Source: an uncultured bacterium (GTDB taxonomy: Bacteria > Spirochaetota > UBA4802 > UB4802). From it: a DNA stretch of 41,268 nucleotides. The position numbers and the translations under genes were made by a program. This document shows, one piece after another, positions 33,265 through 40,892 of the stretch. Every line of letters starts with the position of its first letter. Position 1 is the stretch's first letter. The notes beneath the pieces were generated by a model, which saw nothing but the letters and a program-made list of their open reading frames with translations, searched no databases and was not told where the DNA came from. Location of the stretch: assembly GCA_937920495.1 (NCBI GenBank), contig CALEUQ010000030.1, positions 1 through 41,268 of the forward strand, given 5' to 3'.

Positions 33265-34521
33265 TTATTGAATTTTTACTGCAATAACGGATATATCTTC
33301 CCGCTGCGATAGTCCCTGCATAAATTCTTTTACCTGGTTAATCAGGCCATCTATGCAATCTGATGGTTCGTTGTACCTGCAACATGTGTCCATTACCTGT
33401 TTTAGTCCAAACAGACGAGCACTTCGGTTTTTGCAATTCACAATTCCGTCAGTGACAATAATAAACATGTCATCTGGTTTAAGCGTAACAACAATTTTTT
33501 TGCTATTCCTTGTATATGAAAAACGAAGATACCGTGCAATACCATCACGGACTAAAATTGGATACGCCTCGCCTGTATTCATAAATGTAAGTGTGCTGGA
33601 ATGTACATTAATCATGCCATAGAATAATGATAGTGTCTGTATATTATGCTCCCTTGCTATCTGCAATGTATTAATAAACACCTGACTTACCGCATTTCCA
33701 TACACATTCATTAAGCTTTTTATTATGCCATTAACTAACGATGCATTGAGCGCGCCTGGCACACCTTTATTGTGCACATCGCATAACGCTATGTGTACAG
33801 TGTTTTTTTGATACGATAATTCATAAAATTCACCACCAACCTCACGTGCTGGCAAATACCGTGCTGCCACTTTGCATGGGCCATAATCTTCTGAAATGGC
33901 AGGATGTAGCGAATGCTGAATGGAACGTGCTGATTCCAGTTCATGTCGCATGCGTGCTTCTTCGATAGCATGTTCAAAGAATATTGCATTCTGTACAGCA
34001 AGTACTGCCTGATCAGCAAACGCCATAAAAAGATTCATATCATCATCAGTGAATGCTGGCCTGTTGATTGGATTGATTGCCTGTATCACACCTAAAAGCT
34101 TGCCCTTATACAACAGTGGCACACATATAATTGCACGTGTTGTAAAACCTGTTTGCTTATCAAAATTAGGATCAAACCTGTCATCAGCATAGACATCATT
34201 GACATAAACACCTTTGCGCTCTCTGGCAACCCATCCAGCAATACCCTGTCCCATTTTAACCCTGTATTTTTCCTGTAATTTATCTCCTGCCTCTCCCAGT
34301 GCAACCTTGAACACCAGCTCATTAGTTCTTTCATCATATAAAAATAAGGTACTGGCTTCCGTTTCCATAATCTCCTTAATAATTTCCATGATTATGGTAA
34401 ACAGCCTGGCCATGTCCAGTGTTGAATTTATGATTCGGTTAATCTCAACCAGCTTGGAAAGGTTATGGAGCTGTCGCTCAAGATATTCCAGATTATATTT
34501 TTTTTCATTCATACTTTCCAT
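33265..34521 (-). CDS. Cytoplasmic GAF-SpoIIE (PP2C-type) phosphatase
   Basis: The 418-residue soluble protein has an N-terminal coiled region, a GAF domain (about 35-180; ASTLFLYDERTNELVF, GQGIAGWVARERKGVYVNDV) and a SpoIIE-type domain (about 190-418). In the latter, EVGGEFYEL (usual Asp replaced by Glu), CDVHNKGVPGALNASL, FIIVTDGIVNCKN and REDISVIAVKI keep most metal-binding positions, including TDG. Compared with the membrane paralogue at 24275 it is far more likely to be active. It would dephosphorylate a STAS protein such as that at 19633. It starts at 34521 after AAAGGAAT. Confidence 0.88.
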   Translation of the reverse strand: MESMNEKKYNLEYLERQLHNLSKLVEINRIINSTLDMARLFTIIMEIIKEIMETEASTLFLYDERTNELVFKVALGEAGDKLQEKYRVKMGQGIAGWVARERKGVYVNDVYADDRFDPNFDKQTGFTTRAIICVPLLYKGKLLGVIQAINPINRPAFTDDDMNLFMAFADQAVLAVQNAIFFEHAIEEARMRHELESARSIQHSLHPAISEDYGPCKVAARYLPAREVGGEFYELSYQKNTVHIALCDVHNKGVPGALNASLVNGIIKSLMNVYGNAVSQVFINTLQIAREHNIQTLSLFYGMINVHSSTLTFMNTGEAYPILVRDGIARYLRFSYTRNSKKIVVTLKPDDMFIIVTDGIVNCKNRSARLFGLKQVMDTCCRYNEPSDCIDGLINQVKEFMQGLSQREDISVIAVKIQ

Positions 34522-34697
34522 TATTCCTTTATCAGATATTTATCTGTGTATTATTTCGGTTTCTATATTATAATCATATACATTATTATGCGTTTATACA
34601 TATACAACTGAACAACAGTCAATAAAAATAATAGCAAATGTTAAAAATATTTGGTATTCACATGTAAAAAGTGCTTGTATTTACGTACTATAGCAAC

Positions 34698-34716
34698 AAT
34701 GATATTGTACATCATT
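34698..34716. promoter_or_regulatory. Inverted repeat upstream of the NYN gene
   Basis: AATGAT and ATCATT flank a 7-base spacer (ATTGTAC), about 45 bases before the start at 34761. It could be an operator; it may equally be chance in AT-rich DNA. Confidence 0.25.
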
Positions 34717-34760
34717 ATATACTTTGACTGCACAGTAGCTGATACAGAAGGTGAAATACT

Positions 34761-35258
34761 ATGACCTATCTCATTGATGGCTACAATCTGATATACAAAT
34801 TTCCCCATTTAGAAGAGCTTATGCTTCAGGATAACCTTACTGAAGCCAGAAAAGGACTTTTAGATATATTAAAGACATTTGCAAAACTCACCGGTAAAAG
34901 AATACGTGTTGTTTTTGACGGCCAGAAGAATGTTGAAATACCTATTCGCAGTGAAAAAGTTGCAAATATTGATGTGTATTACTCATTACATTATTCAGCT
35001 GATTTTTTAATAAAAGAGTTCATACGAAAAGACATGCAGCCGCGTAACACTACAGTTGTTACCAGTGATAAAGATATCATTGATTATGTTATACGGTTTA
35101 AAACACGCACCATGAAAAGCGAGGACTTTGCCCATTTTATAAATCAGACTATAGAAGATTACACCGTGGCACAAACCCCCGAAAAGGAAGAAAACCCCAC
35201 CTTAAGCAGGGAAGAAATTGAATACTGGGAAAAACTTTTTGTAAAAAGAAAAAAGTGA
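34761..35258 (+). CDS. NYN-domain (YacP/DUF901-like) RNase
   Basis: The 165-residue protein begins MTYLIDGYNLIYKFP, the NYN/PIN-like start with the first catalytic Asp. It has VVFDGQKNVEIP, VYYSLHYSADFLIKEFI and VVTSDKDIIDYV, with further acidic residues. YacP-type proteins (Rae1 in Bacillus) are ribosome-associated endoribonucleases or NYN-domain nucleases. It ends one base from the convergent activase gene. An AGGTGAAA Shine-Dalgarno-like sequence precedes the ATG. Confidence 0.88.
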   Translation: MTYLIDGYNLIYKFPHLEELMLQDNLTEARKGLLDILKTFAKLTGKRIRVVFDGQKNVEIPIRSEKVANIDVYYSLHYSADFLIKEFIRKDMQPRNTTVVTSDKDIIDYVIRFKTRTMKSEDFAHFINQTIEDYTVAQTPEKEENPTLSREEIEYWEKLFVKRKK

Positions 35259-35259
35259 A

Positions 35260-36027
35260 TTAATTTTCTGCGGCCATAAGTGCTGCACCCAGTGCTCCAA
35301 TTATCTGTGCATTATCGCTTACCTTAACTGGTGAATCCAGAAGTTTTTCAATGGCTTTGACTACACCAATATTTTTTGCCACGCCGCCTGTCATCATCAC
35401 CGGATTTGTTATTCCCACACGGTTTGCCATGGAAATAATACGCGATGCTATTGATTGATGAATGCCAGCAATGATATTATCACGCGTTTCCCCTTTTGCA
35501 ATGAGCGATATAACCTCCGACTCGGCAAAGACAGTGCACAGGCTGCTTATTTTGGCAGGATTGTTAGCCTTAAGCGATAGTTCCCCGAATTCATCCAAAT
35601 CAACTTCCATTGCCCGCGCCATCACTTCCAGAAAACGACCCGTTCCTGCAGCACATTTATCATTCATCGCAAAATCCTTTACCTTTCCGTTTTCATCTAA
35701 CACGATTACTTTGCTGTCCTGACCACCGATGTCGATAATTGAACGTATGGAATTATCCAGAAAATGCGCACCTTTTGCATGGCAGGTTATTTCGGTAATA
35801 TTATTATGTGCAAACGCAACGCTTTTACGGCCATAACCGGTTGCAACAATCTTTTCTATCTTTTCAAGATGTAAACTCAATTCGGCAAGAAGTTCGTGCA
35901 CCACTTTTTCACCAGCTTTTGTTGCATTGAACCCAGTAAAAATAATCTTGCTGCCCAGTATCTTGTTATTATCAAGAACAACAGCTTTTGTGGTGATTGA
36001 ACCTATATCCATACCTAATGTCAGCAT
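35260..36027 (-). CDS. CoA-substrate-specific enzyme activase (HgdC/BadF-like)
   Basis: The 255-residue ASKHA protein has the ATP-binding loop LGMDIGSITTKAVVLD, the 4Fe-4S-ligating cysteine in MNDKCAAGTGRFLEVMA, a second in SSLCTVFAESEVISLIAKGE, and VMMTGGVAKN near the end. It activates radical 2-hydroxyacyl-CoA dehydratases or benzoyl-CoA-type reductases by ATP-driven electron transfer. The ATG at 36027 has GGGAGAGG upstream and is preferred over 36126. The dehydratase subunits are not in the window. Confidence 0.9.
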   Translation of the reverse strand: MLTLGMDIGSITTKAVVLDNNKILGSKIIFTGFNATKAGEKVVHELLAELSLHLEKIEKIVATGYGRKSVAFAHNNITEITCHAKGAHFLDNSIRSIIDIGGQDSKVIVLDENGKVKDFAMNDKCAAGTGRFLEVMARAMEVDLDEFGELSLKANNPAKISSLCTVFAESEVISLIAKGETRDNIIAGIHQSIASRIISMANRVGITNPVMMTGGVAKNIGVVKAIEKLLDSPVKVSDNAQIIGALGAALMAAEN

Positions 36028-36065
36028 AGCAAAAGCCTCTCCCATGCAATTTATGCAGTTTGTAT

Positions 36066-36105
36066 ACGTCAAAAAATATAAGGCTCTGACCCCTTGTAGT
36101 ACGTA
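36066..36105. repeat. Possible REP-like sequence near the activase 5' end
   Basis: The minus strand reads CAAGGGGTCAGAGCCTTATA followed by TTTTTTGACG, a sequence type seen as dispersed REP-like units in many genomes. A remnant of a Y1-type transposase, the enzyme class linked to REPs, is in this window at 40157. No second intergenic copy is present here, so the assignment is tentative. Confidence 0.3.
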
Positions 36106-36147
36106 TTTTATAGAACAAGCGTTCACTCATATTTTGTCAAGCCATTA

Positions 36148-36660
36148 TTACCATTCGGGCTGGGATTTGTAATTATTTTTTTCTCTTCCTATAATATCCA
36201 TTTTATATTCAAGTGGTAGATAATATATAATGGCCCGAGCTGACAGGTCATCCTTTTTAACAAAACCAATGACTATCATCTGTGGATTGCTATCTTTTTT
36301 TACAAATGTCCTGAATATTACCGGAAGGGACATATCGGTAAACTGCCAGCGCTGAAACTGTTTATCGCCATATACCATCTGTATACGTAACATCACCTCA
36401 TCAACGATTTTATCACACACCAGTGACTTCAGCTTTGATTCATTTGTGGTGCTATCGCCAGTACCTGTCTCAGAAAAAAGATAATAGTCAACCACCATTT
36501 TTTCATCTACACCAATACACTGTGCAATATCGCTTTTGTTGTAGCAATTATGTGTACCGTGTAATGTGCACACAAATGGCGCGGTGCGTACTCCTTTAGG
36601 AGAACACCCATTCCCTGCAAGAACTACCATTATGATAACTATCGCACAATATCTTTTCAT
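36148..36660 (-). CDS. Predicted lipoprotein, function unknown
   Basis: The 170-residue protein has an N-terminal signal MKRYCAIVIIMVVLAGNGCS. The lipobox-like LAGNGC suggests lipid anchoring at Cys19. Four further cysteines (around VCTLHGTHNCYN, IAQCIG and LVCDK) may form disulfides. The ATG at 36660 is preceded by GGAGAAGGA; the longer frame to 36690 lacks a signal. No family is recognised. Confidence 0.7.
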   Translation of the reverse strand: MKRYCAIVIIMVVLAGNGCSPKGVRTAPFVCTLHGTHNCYNKSDIAQCIGVDEKMVVDYYLFSETGTGDSTTNESKLKSLVCDKIVDEVMLRIQMVYGDKQFQRWQFTDMSLPVIFRTFVKKDSNPQMIVIGFVKKDDLSARAIIYYLPLEYKMDIIGREKNNYKSQPEW

Positions 36661-36730
36661 TTTATATATTATTCCTTCTCCATTACACATTGTAGTATAT
36701 GCACACAGGCTATTGCAGATTGTACCACCT

Positions 36731-37594
36731 TTATTTTATTTTTTCGTTGAAGAATGCCATCATCTCAGGCAACACGGACTGGCAATAATTCCAATCATGC
36801 ATTTTATATTTTTTTTCAACAAACGTAAAATTGTACCCGCTTTGTTGGTCCTTCTGTAACTTTTTCAATTTCAACGCAAGCATAAAACTTTGCTCCATAG
36901 GCACACGTGAATCCTTATTGCCATGAGCTAAAAATACCGCAACATCTTTTAAGTATTTAGCATCATCTATGGCATTATCCACAGCAATCCATCGCTCTTG
37001 ATGCACATCATATTTGCCATATACTGCAATAAACATGTTATTTTTTGTGTGCGATAACATATCATAGTACCCCGACAGACACGCAACTGCAGCTATTGTG
37101 GTATTGTAAAGCTCTGCTATGCGCAACGCTCCGCGCGCACCCATAGAAAATCCGCACACACCCAGAGAAGTTTTATCAATTTTTAAACCAACTGTGTTTT
37201 TAAGATATGGAATTAATATATTTCCAATCCATAAAGCCGCCGGCATCTGGTTCCACTTGATTGTAGTTTCTTCAAAATACTGAGACTCATACACTGTACG
37301 TGGCATGTGGGGACATACAATGACAAAGTTATACATATTTGCATAGTACACGATATTGGTATTATTCGGCCAGCTGTTCATTGATCCATCATACTCATGC
37401 AGTGCAATAATGGTGCGACTGCCCCTGGGATAATCTTTTGGAAAATATATTTTAACCGGTACAGTTTTTTCACTGTTTTCAGCAGCTGGAACATTACACA
37501 CAACCCAGCCACCTGGTTTAACTTCTATTGAAAAAACAGGATGTAGCATAGATGTTATAAACAGAAAAAATAAAATTAACTTACACTTATTCAT
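36731..37594 (-). CDS. Secreted alpha/beta hydrolase (esterase-like)
   Basis: The 287-residue protein has a Sec signal peptide (LILFFLFITSMLHPVFS). The alpha/beta-hydrolase fold has the nucleophile elbow GFSMGARGAL (GxSxG), the acid in HGNKDSRVP and the histidine in MHDWNYCQ. TIIALHEYDGS is the oxyanion-side strand. It resembles the esterase/feruloyl-esterase-like and PHB-depolymerase-like groups. The substrate is unknown. It lies upstream of the lipoprotein gene on the same strand, about 70 bases apart. Confidence 0.85.
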   Translation of the reverse strand: MNKCKLILFFLFITSMLHPVFSIEVKPGGWVVCNVPAAENSEKTVPVKIYFPKDYPRGSRTIIALHEYDGSMNSWPNNTNIVYYANMYNFVIVCPHMPRTVYESQYFEETTIKWNQMPAALWIGNILIPYLKNTVGLKIDKTSLGVCGFSMGARGALRIAELYNTTIAAVACLSGYYDMLSHTKNNMFIAVYGKYDVHQERWIAVDNAIDDAKYLKDVAVFLAHGNKDSRVPMEQSFMLALKLKKLQKDQQSGYNFTFVEKKYKMHDWNYCQSVLPEMMAFFNEKIK

Positions 37595-38296
37595 AGACTA
37601 CCATCCGTATTTACAATAATGCATGTTAAGAATTGAAATGCGCTGCTGCTTCTTTCTTAAAGAGCAAGGATACAATGAAGAATGATTTTTTTCAAGGGAA
37701 TTTTTTTACATCGTTCTACAACTCAAGTTATTTTTGGCAAATAAAATAATAAAATGCTACACTATATAACAATCTTGTAACACCACACAAAACACATTCT
37801 ATAAATGATGATAGCCATACTACTGCAGTGTGCAACATTATAATGATCCATCAATACTATTAGCAACATATATAAACATTTGAAATAAGATTTAATCAAC
37901 AAGAAATATTCTAAATGAGTGATTTATAATAAACCTGTGTTAGAATATTTTTCTTCTATAAAAATAGTTACTATTTATAGGTGAGTACAAACAAAATGCT
38001 GCACAGGAATGTACGGTATACTTAAAAGCTATAGTTAAATACCCATACCCATGTGAAAAATTTTTCTTGCATTTGTGGTCTGTGTAATTATATTCTGTGT
38101 GTAGCATTGTGTTCATCTTATTAATAATTAAATTTTTACTTAATTTCAATTTTTTATTATCTGGCAGAAGTGCAATGCTATTTTCAATTATCGTTACACA
38201 CATTTTTGGGACATCATCATAGATTTTTATGAATTATAAAAAGTTGAGCACCTTTAAAACTGTAAAAGAAAAAAAAGGGATCTCATAAAGCCTTTT
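37595..38296. other. Long AT-rich intergenic region
   Basis: No supported gene was found here. A minus-strand frame (37940-38203, 87 codons, beginning MCVTIIENSIALLPDNKKLK) has no recognised motif and sits in AT-rich DNA, so I do not call it. No RNA or repeat is evident. Confidence 0.4.
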
Positions 38297-38578
38297 TTGA
38301 TTTTCCTGTTTATTAGCATTTGTATTAGTACAATAGTATTTTTCATTGATCAACTTACTGGCATTTTTTTATCTCCCCTAATAATATTATTTTTTATTGG
38401 TGCTTACTTAGCACTATGGTACCCATTACATACAAGGAAATGCCCCAGATATAACAAAAAGATGGAAATGTTTAACGATCATGTAAATAAAATAGCTTTT
38501 TATTGTGAAAATTGCAAAGTTAAAATAGAAACAAACATTTCTGATAATAATATTGGAGATTCCGGTCTGCCGGCATAA
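38297..38578 (+). CDS. Small membrane protein with degenerate zinc-ribbon tail
   Basis: A 93-residue frame opens at TTG (38297). It has one or two N-terminal membrane segments (IFLFISICISTIVFFI and LIILFFIGAYLALW), then KCPRYNKKM and FYCENCKVKIE. The second knuckle, CENC, is intact, while the first has lost its second cysteine (CPRY for CPxC). No good Shine-Dalgarno is visible, and the N-terminus may be truncated. It is possibly a decaying gene. Confidence 0.45.
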   Translation: MIFLFISICISTIVFFIDQLTGIFLSPLIILFFIGAYLALWYPLHTRKCPRYNKKMEMFNDHVNKIAFYCENCKVKIETNISDNNIGDSGLPA

Positions 38579-38685
38579 TGTTATTCTTTCACGCTATGCC
38601 ATGACATGTCTTAAAGCATACACAGTAACACAACGGACATTTTATTGAAAAGTTTTTCTTTCATATTTTTAACTTGATACACGCA

Positions 38686-39360
38686 TTACTTTACAAACAG
38701 CGACTCATCTGTTTCCCTGAGGCTTAAGTAATCATTATCAGTGACAATCACATGGTCAAGAAGCTGTATACCTACAATTGAACCCGCCTGCGCAATTCTT
38801 TTTGTTATCTCTATATCATTGACTGAAGGCCTGAGCACACCTGAAGGATGGTTGTGCGCAATAATTACCGATGTTGCTGCTTCACGGATTGCATCCCTGA
38901 ATACCTCACGGGGGTGGACAAGCGCCTCTGAGATAGTTCCCATTGATATCCTTGCTTTTTTTATAAGCCTGTTTTTACTATCAAGTATCATTACCCAGAA
39001 TTCCTCCTGCCTGCTACAGGCAATATCACCTACCAAACATTCCCACACAATACGCGGTGAATCAATTGATTCTTCATAATTGCGTGGTGCTATCAAACGC
39101 TTGCCAAGCTCCATGGCTGCTTTAATCCTTACCGCTTTTACAACACCCAATCCATTAATGTTAGCTATCTCCCGTATGCCTGCATGATATATACCGCTCA
39201 CACTACCAAAGTGCTGTATCAACCCAAACGCACATTCCATTACGTCCTTTCCCTTCACACCGGTGCCAAGCAAGATGGCTATGAGTTCTGCATCACTTAA
39301 ATCATCAACTGATCCGCCATTGATACATCGCTGAATTGGCAATTGGCATTTTGTCTGCAT
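38686..39360 (-). CDS. radC: RadC-family JAMM-domain protein
   Basis: The 224-residue RadC has an N-terminal helix-hairpin-helix region (ANINGLGVVKAVRIKAAMEL) and the JAB/MPN+ metal motif HNHPSGVLRPSVND, plus EALVHPREVF. The historical link to DNA repair is disputed; RadC is probably a metal-dependent peptidase- or nuclease-like enzyme of uncertain role. The ATG at 39360 (AAGGA upstream) is preferred over 39375. A GCGATAGT octamer lies about 37 bases upstream (39397-39404). Confidence 0.93.
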   Translation of the reverse strand: MQTKCQLPIQRCINGGSVDDLSDAELIAILLGTGVKGKDVMECAFGLIQHFGSVSGIYHAGIREIANINGLGVVKAVRIKAAMELGKRLIAPRNYEESIDSPRIVWECLVGDIACSRQEEFWVMILDSKNRLIKKARISMGTISEALVHPREVFRDAIREAATSVIIAHNHPSGVLRPSVNDIEITKRIAQAGSIVGIQLLDHVIVTDNDYLSLRETDESLFVK

Positions 39361-39522
39361 AGATTTTCCTTCCATAGAAAATATTTTATGGCGATTACTA
39401 TCGCCCTATTTATACAAACGCTTGAGTTGTAAAAATTTTAAAAAATTTTTTTAATTTATAATTTTTTTTTCAAATACCGATATATGGTATAGGATTTTTT
39501 TATGTCACATTATATTTTACTG

Positions 39523-39552
39523 TTGACAAAAATCTATGATACGGAATATATT
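39523..39552 (+). promoter_or_regulatory. Strong promoter for the coiled-coil gene
   Basis: TTGACA (39523-39528) and TATATT (39547-39552) are separated by 18 bases, about 35 bases before the start at 39587. The region upstream (39430-39480) is extremely AT-rich, resembling an UP element. Confidence 0.6.
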
Positions 39553-39586
39553 AAATTTTAGGGAGTTTACAATCAGGGAGGGTTAT

Positions 39587-40147
39587 ATGAAAGTTAGTAT
39601 AGATGCTATATTGCAGTCCGCTCATCAGCTTAAAAGTACTATAAATGTTGACGAACACAAGTCAGGTAATAAAAATAAAGTAAGCTCTGATACAATCAAT
39701 ATTGAACACAGGGTAATGGCACGCCTTGATGAAATTCACAATCAGATAAAAGACATACAGACAACCCTTTCGCGTTATCAGGTTATAGATGATGGCATTA
39801 AAATGCTTTTAGATGACAAAAAGAAAGGTGCCACCAATTCTCAGAATATTATCAATGCAACGATGTATAATAACAGGTCTGTTTTAAAAGAATTTTTAGG
39901 CGATAGTTATGATGAAAACACTATTGCCCATAAACAAGATCAGCTAAAAAATCTTGTTGCTGACAGTGTTGCCAGCCTGCAGCGACTTGAAGTTGAATTT
40001 GAGAATATCGTTGCTTCTAACCTTGCACGCAACATCCAGCTTAAAGATAAAATTGATGAGATTAATGCACTGATTCCACGAAATATTAAGAATCCACAGC
40101 ATCTGCATCATCTTGATGCTGAAACTGTGAAACGGTTGATTCAGTAA
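39587..40147 (+). CDS. Unknown coiled-coil protein
   Basis: The 186-residue hydrophilic protein is mostly helical, with no signal peptide, membrane segment or cysteine pairs. GGGAGGG lies directly before the ATG at 39587, favouring it over 39536. It begins MKVSIDAILQSAHQLKSTIN. Heptad-like stretches occur in EIHNQIKDIQTTLSRY and SVASLQRLEVEFENIVAS. The secondary structure recalls chaperone- or FlgN-like proteins, but I do not assign a family. It has a strong promoter of its own. Confidence 0.75.
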   Translation: MKVSIDAILQSAHQLKSTINVDEHKSGNKNKVSSDTINIEHRVMARLDEIHNQIKDIQTTLSRYQVIDDGIKMLLDDKKKGATNSQNIINATMYNNRSVLKEFLGDSYDENTIAHKQDQLKNLVADSVASLQRLEVEFENIVASNLARNIQLKDKIDEINALIPRNIKNPQHLHHLDAETVKRLIQ

Positions 40148-40156
40148 TTATAATTA

Positions 40157-40275
40157 TTACCGCTCATTATAGAATGGACCAATTCTACCGTTTACCCTTT
40201 TATAAATTTCAGCAAACCGTGCCTTAATGTACTGCATTATACGCGATATGGTTGCACCATCATCTGTGAAGAACA
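40157..40275 (-). pseudogene. Y1 (IS200/RAYT-like) transposase C-terminal remnant
   Basis: The minus-strand frame reads TDDGATISRIMQYIKARFAE and then IYKRVNGRIGPFYNER-stop. This matches the region of Y1-type REP-associated/IS200-like transposases, typically ISKIMQxIKxRYxxxxNxxxxRxGxxWxxR. The catalytic HUH motif and tyrosine are missing. Upstream, the frame meets a stop codon. It is a dead fragment directly beside the structured RNA region. Confidence 0.6.
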
Positions 40276-40660
40276 ACTAAGGCGACGTTATTTTTGCCTT
40301 AGCACCACAGAACACGGCGAAAAAGGGACAGGGACTGTCTGAACACCAATGGAATCGGTGTGAGTTCCTAAAGCCCCCGCCGTGTACCAGGATCGCAGTA
40401 TATCACGACTTTGCAGAAGTCGGAACAAAAACGATAGAAGCCACATATACGTGCCGTAGGATGTACGGCATGTTATAATGCGGGTGTTACGATAATAGGA
40501 AGGAGGCCGTCGAAACGCCTGCCGTGGAATGATGAATCCTTACAGAACACAAGCCGGGGGTAAGGGGATAGTTGTAAGGTAACCTTAAAATAATCCTACC
40601 TTAAAAGAAGGTGAGGCATTGCATGCGGATAAAGCGGGCTTTGTAAAGATTGCCTCGTAA
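40262..40660 (+). ncRNA. Structured non-coding RNA region, possibly decayed group II intron domain I
   Basis: This ~400-base stretch has no long open frame but many complementary helices. They are CTAAGGC/GCCTTAG (around 40277-40302) enclosed by CTGTG/CACAG; ACACGGCG (40312-40319) with CGCCGTGT (40378-40385); and GAACACC with GGTGT...GTTC inside that. CGACTT/AAGTCG, TGCCGTA/TACGGCA, TAAGG/CCTTA and GAGGCA/TGCCTC follow. Base composition is higher in GC than the surroundings. The layout and wording (for example GGAATGATGAATCCTTACAG) resemble the 5' domain of bacterial group II introns. Domain V and a maturase are not seen. Strand is assumed plus. Confidence 0.45.
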
Positions 40661-40686
40661 AAACAATAACAACACACATAGCCCTT

Positions 40687-40772
40687 AAGATTATCTCTCC
40701 GGGGATATGCATCCTTAAAGTGCAGGAAGAAAGCCTATCCGAGTATATCGTACATCAGGTGTAGATATTTCT
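40687..40772 (+). pseudogene. IS66 TnpA C-terminal fragment, second copy
   Basis: The plus strand reads CILKVQEESLSEYIVHQV-stop, matching the C-terminus of the left copy (CILEVQEEILSKYIAHLVQV). The rest of the gene is missing. It is shorter and more decayed than the left copy. Confidence 0.5.
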
Positions 40773-40892
40773 TTTTACACAACAATGTGCACTTTTTCTT
40801 TTTAAAATGCAGGTGTGCATAGTACTAGTGGTATATGCAGACAGGTTGCGCATATAGATATGTGGGTTTTAAGATACGCGCTACAAATTATA

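Noticed and set aside
37940-38203. Minus-strand 87-codon frame beginning MCVTIIENSIALLPDNK
   Set aside because: It has no recognised motif or clear ribosome-binding site, and it lies in AT-rich DNA where long frames arise by chance. It remains possible but unsupported.
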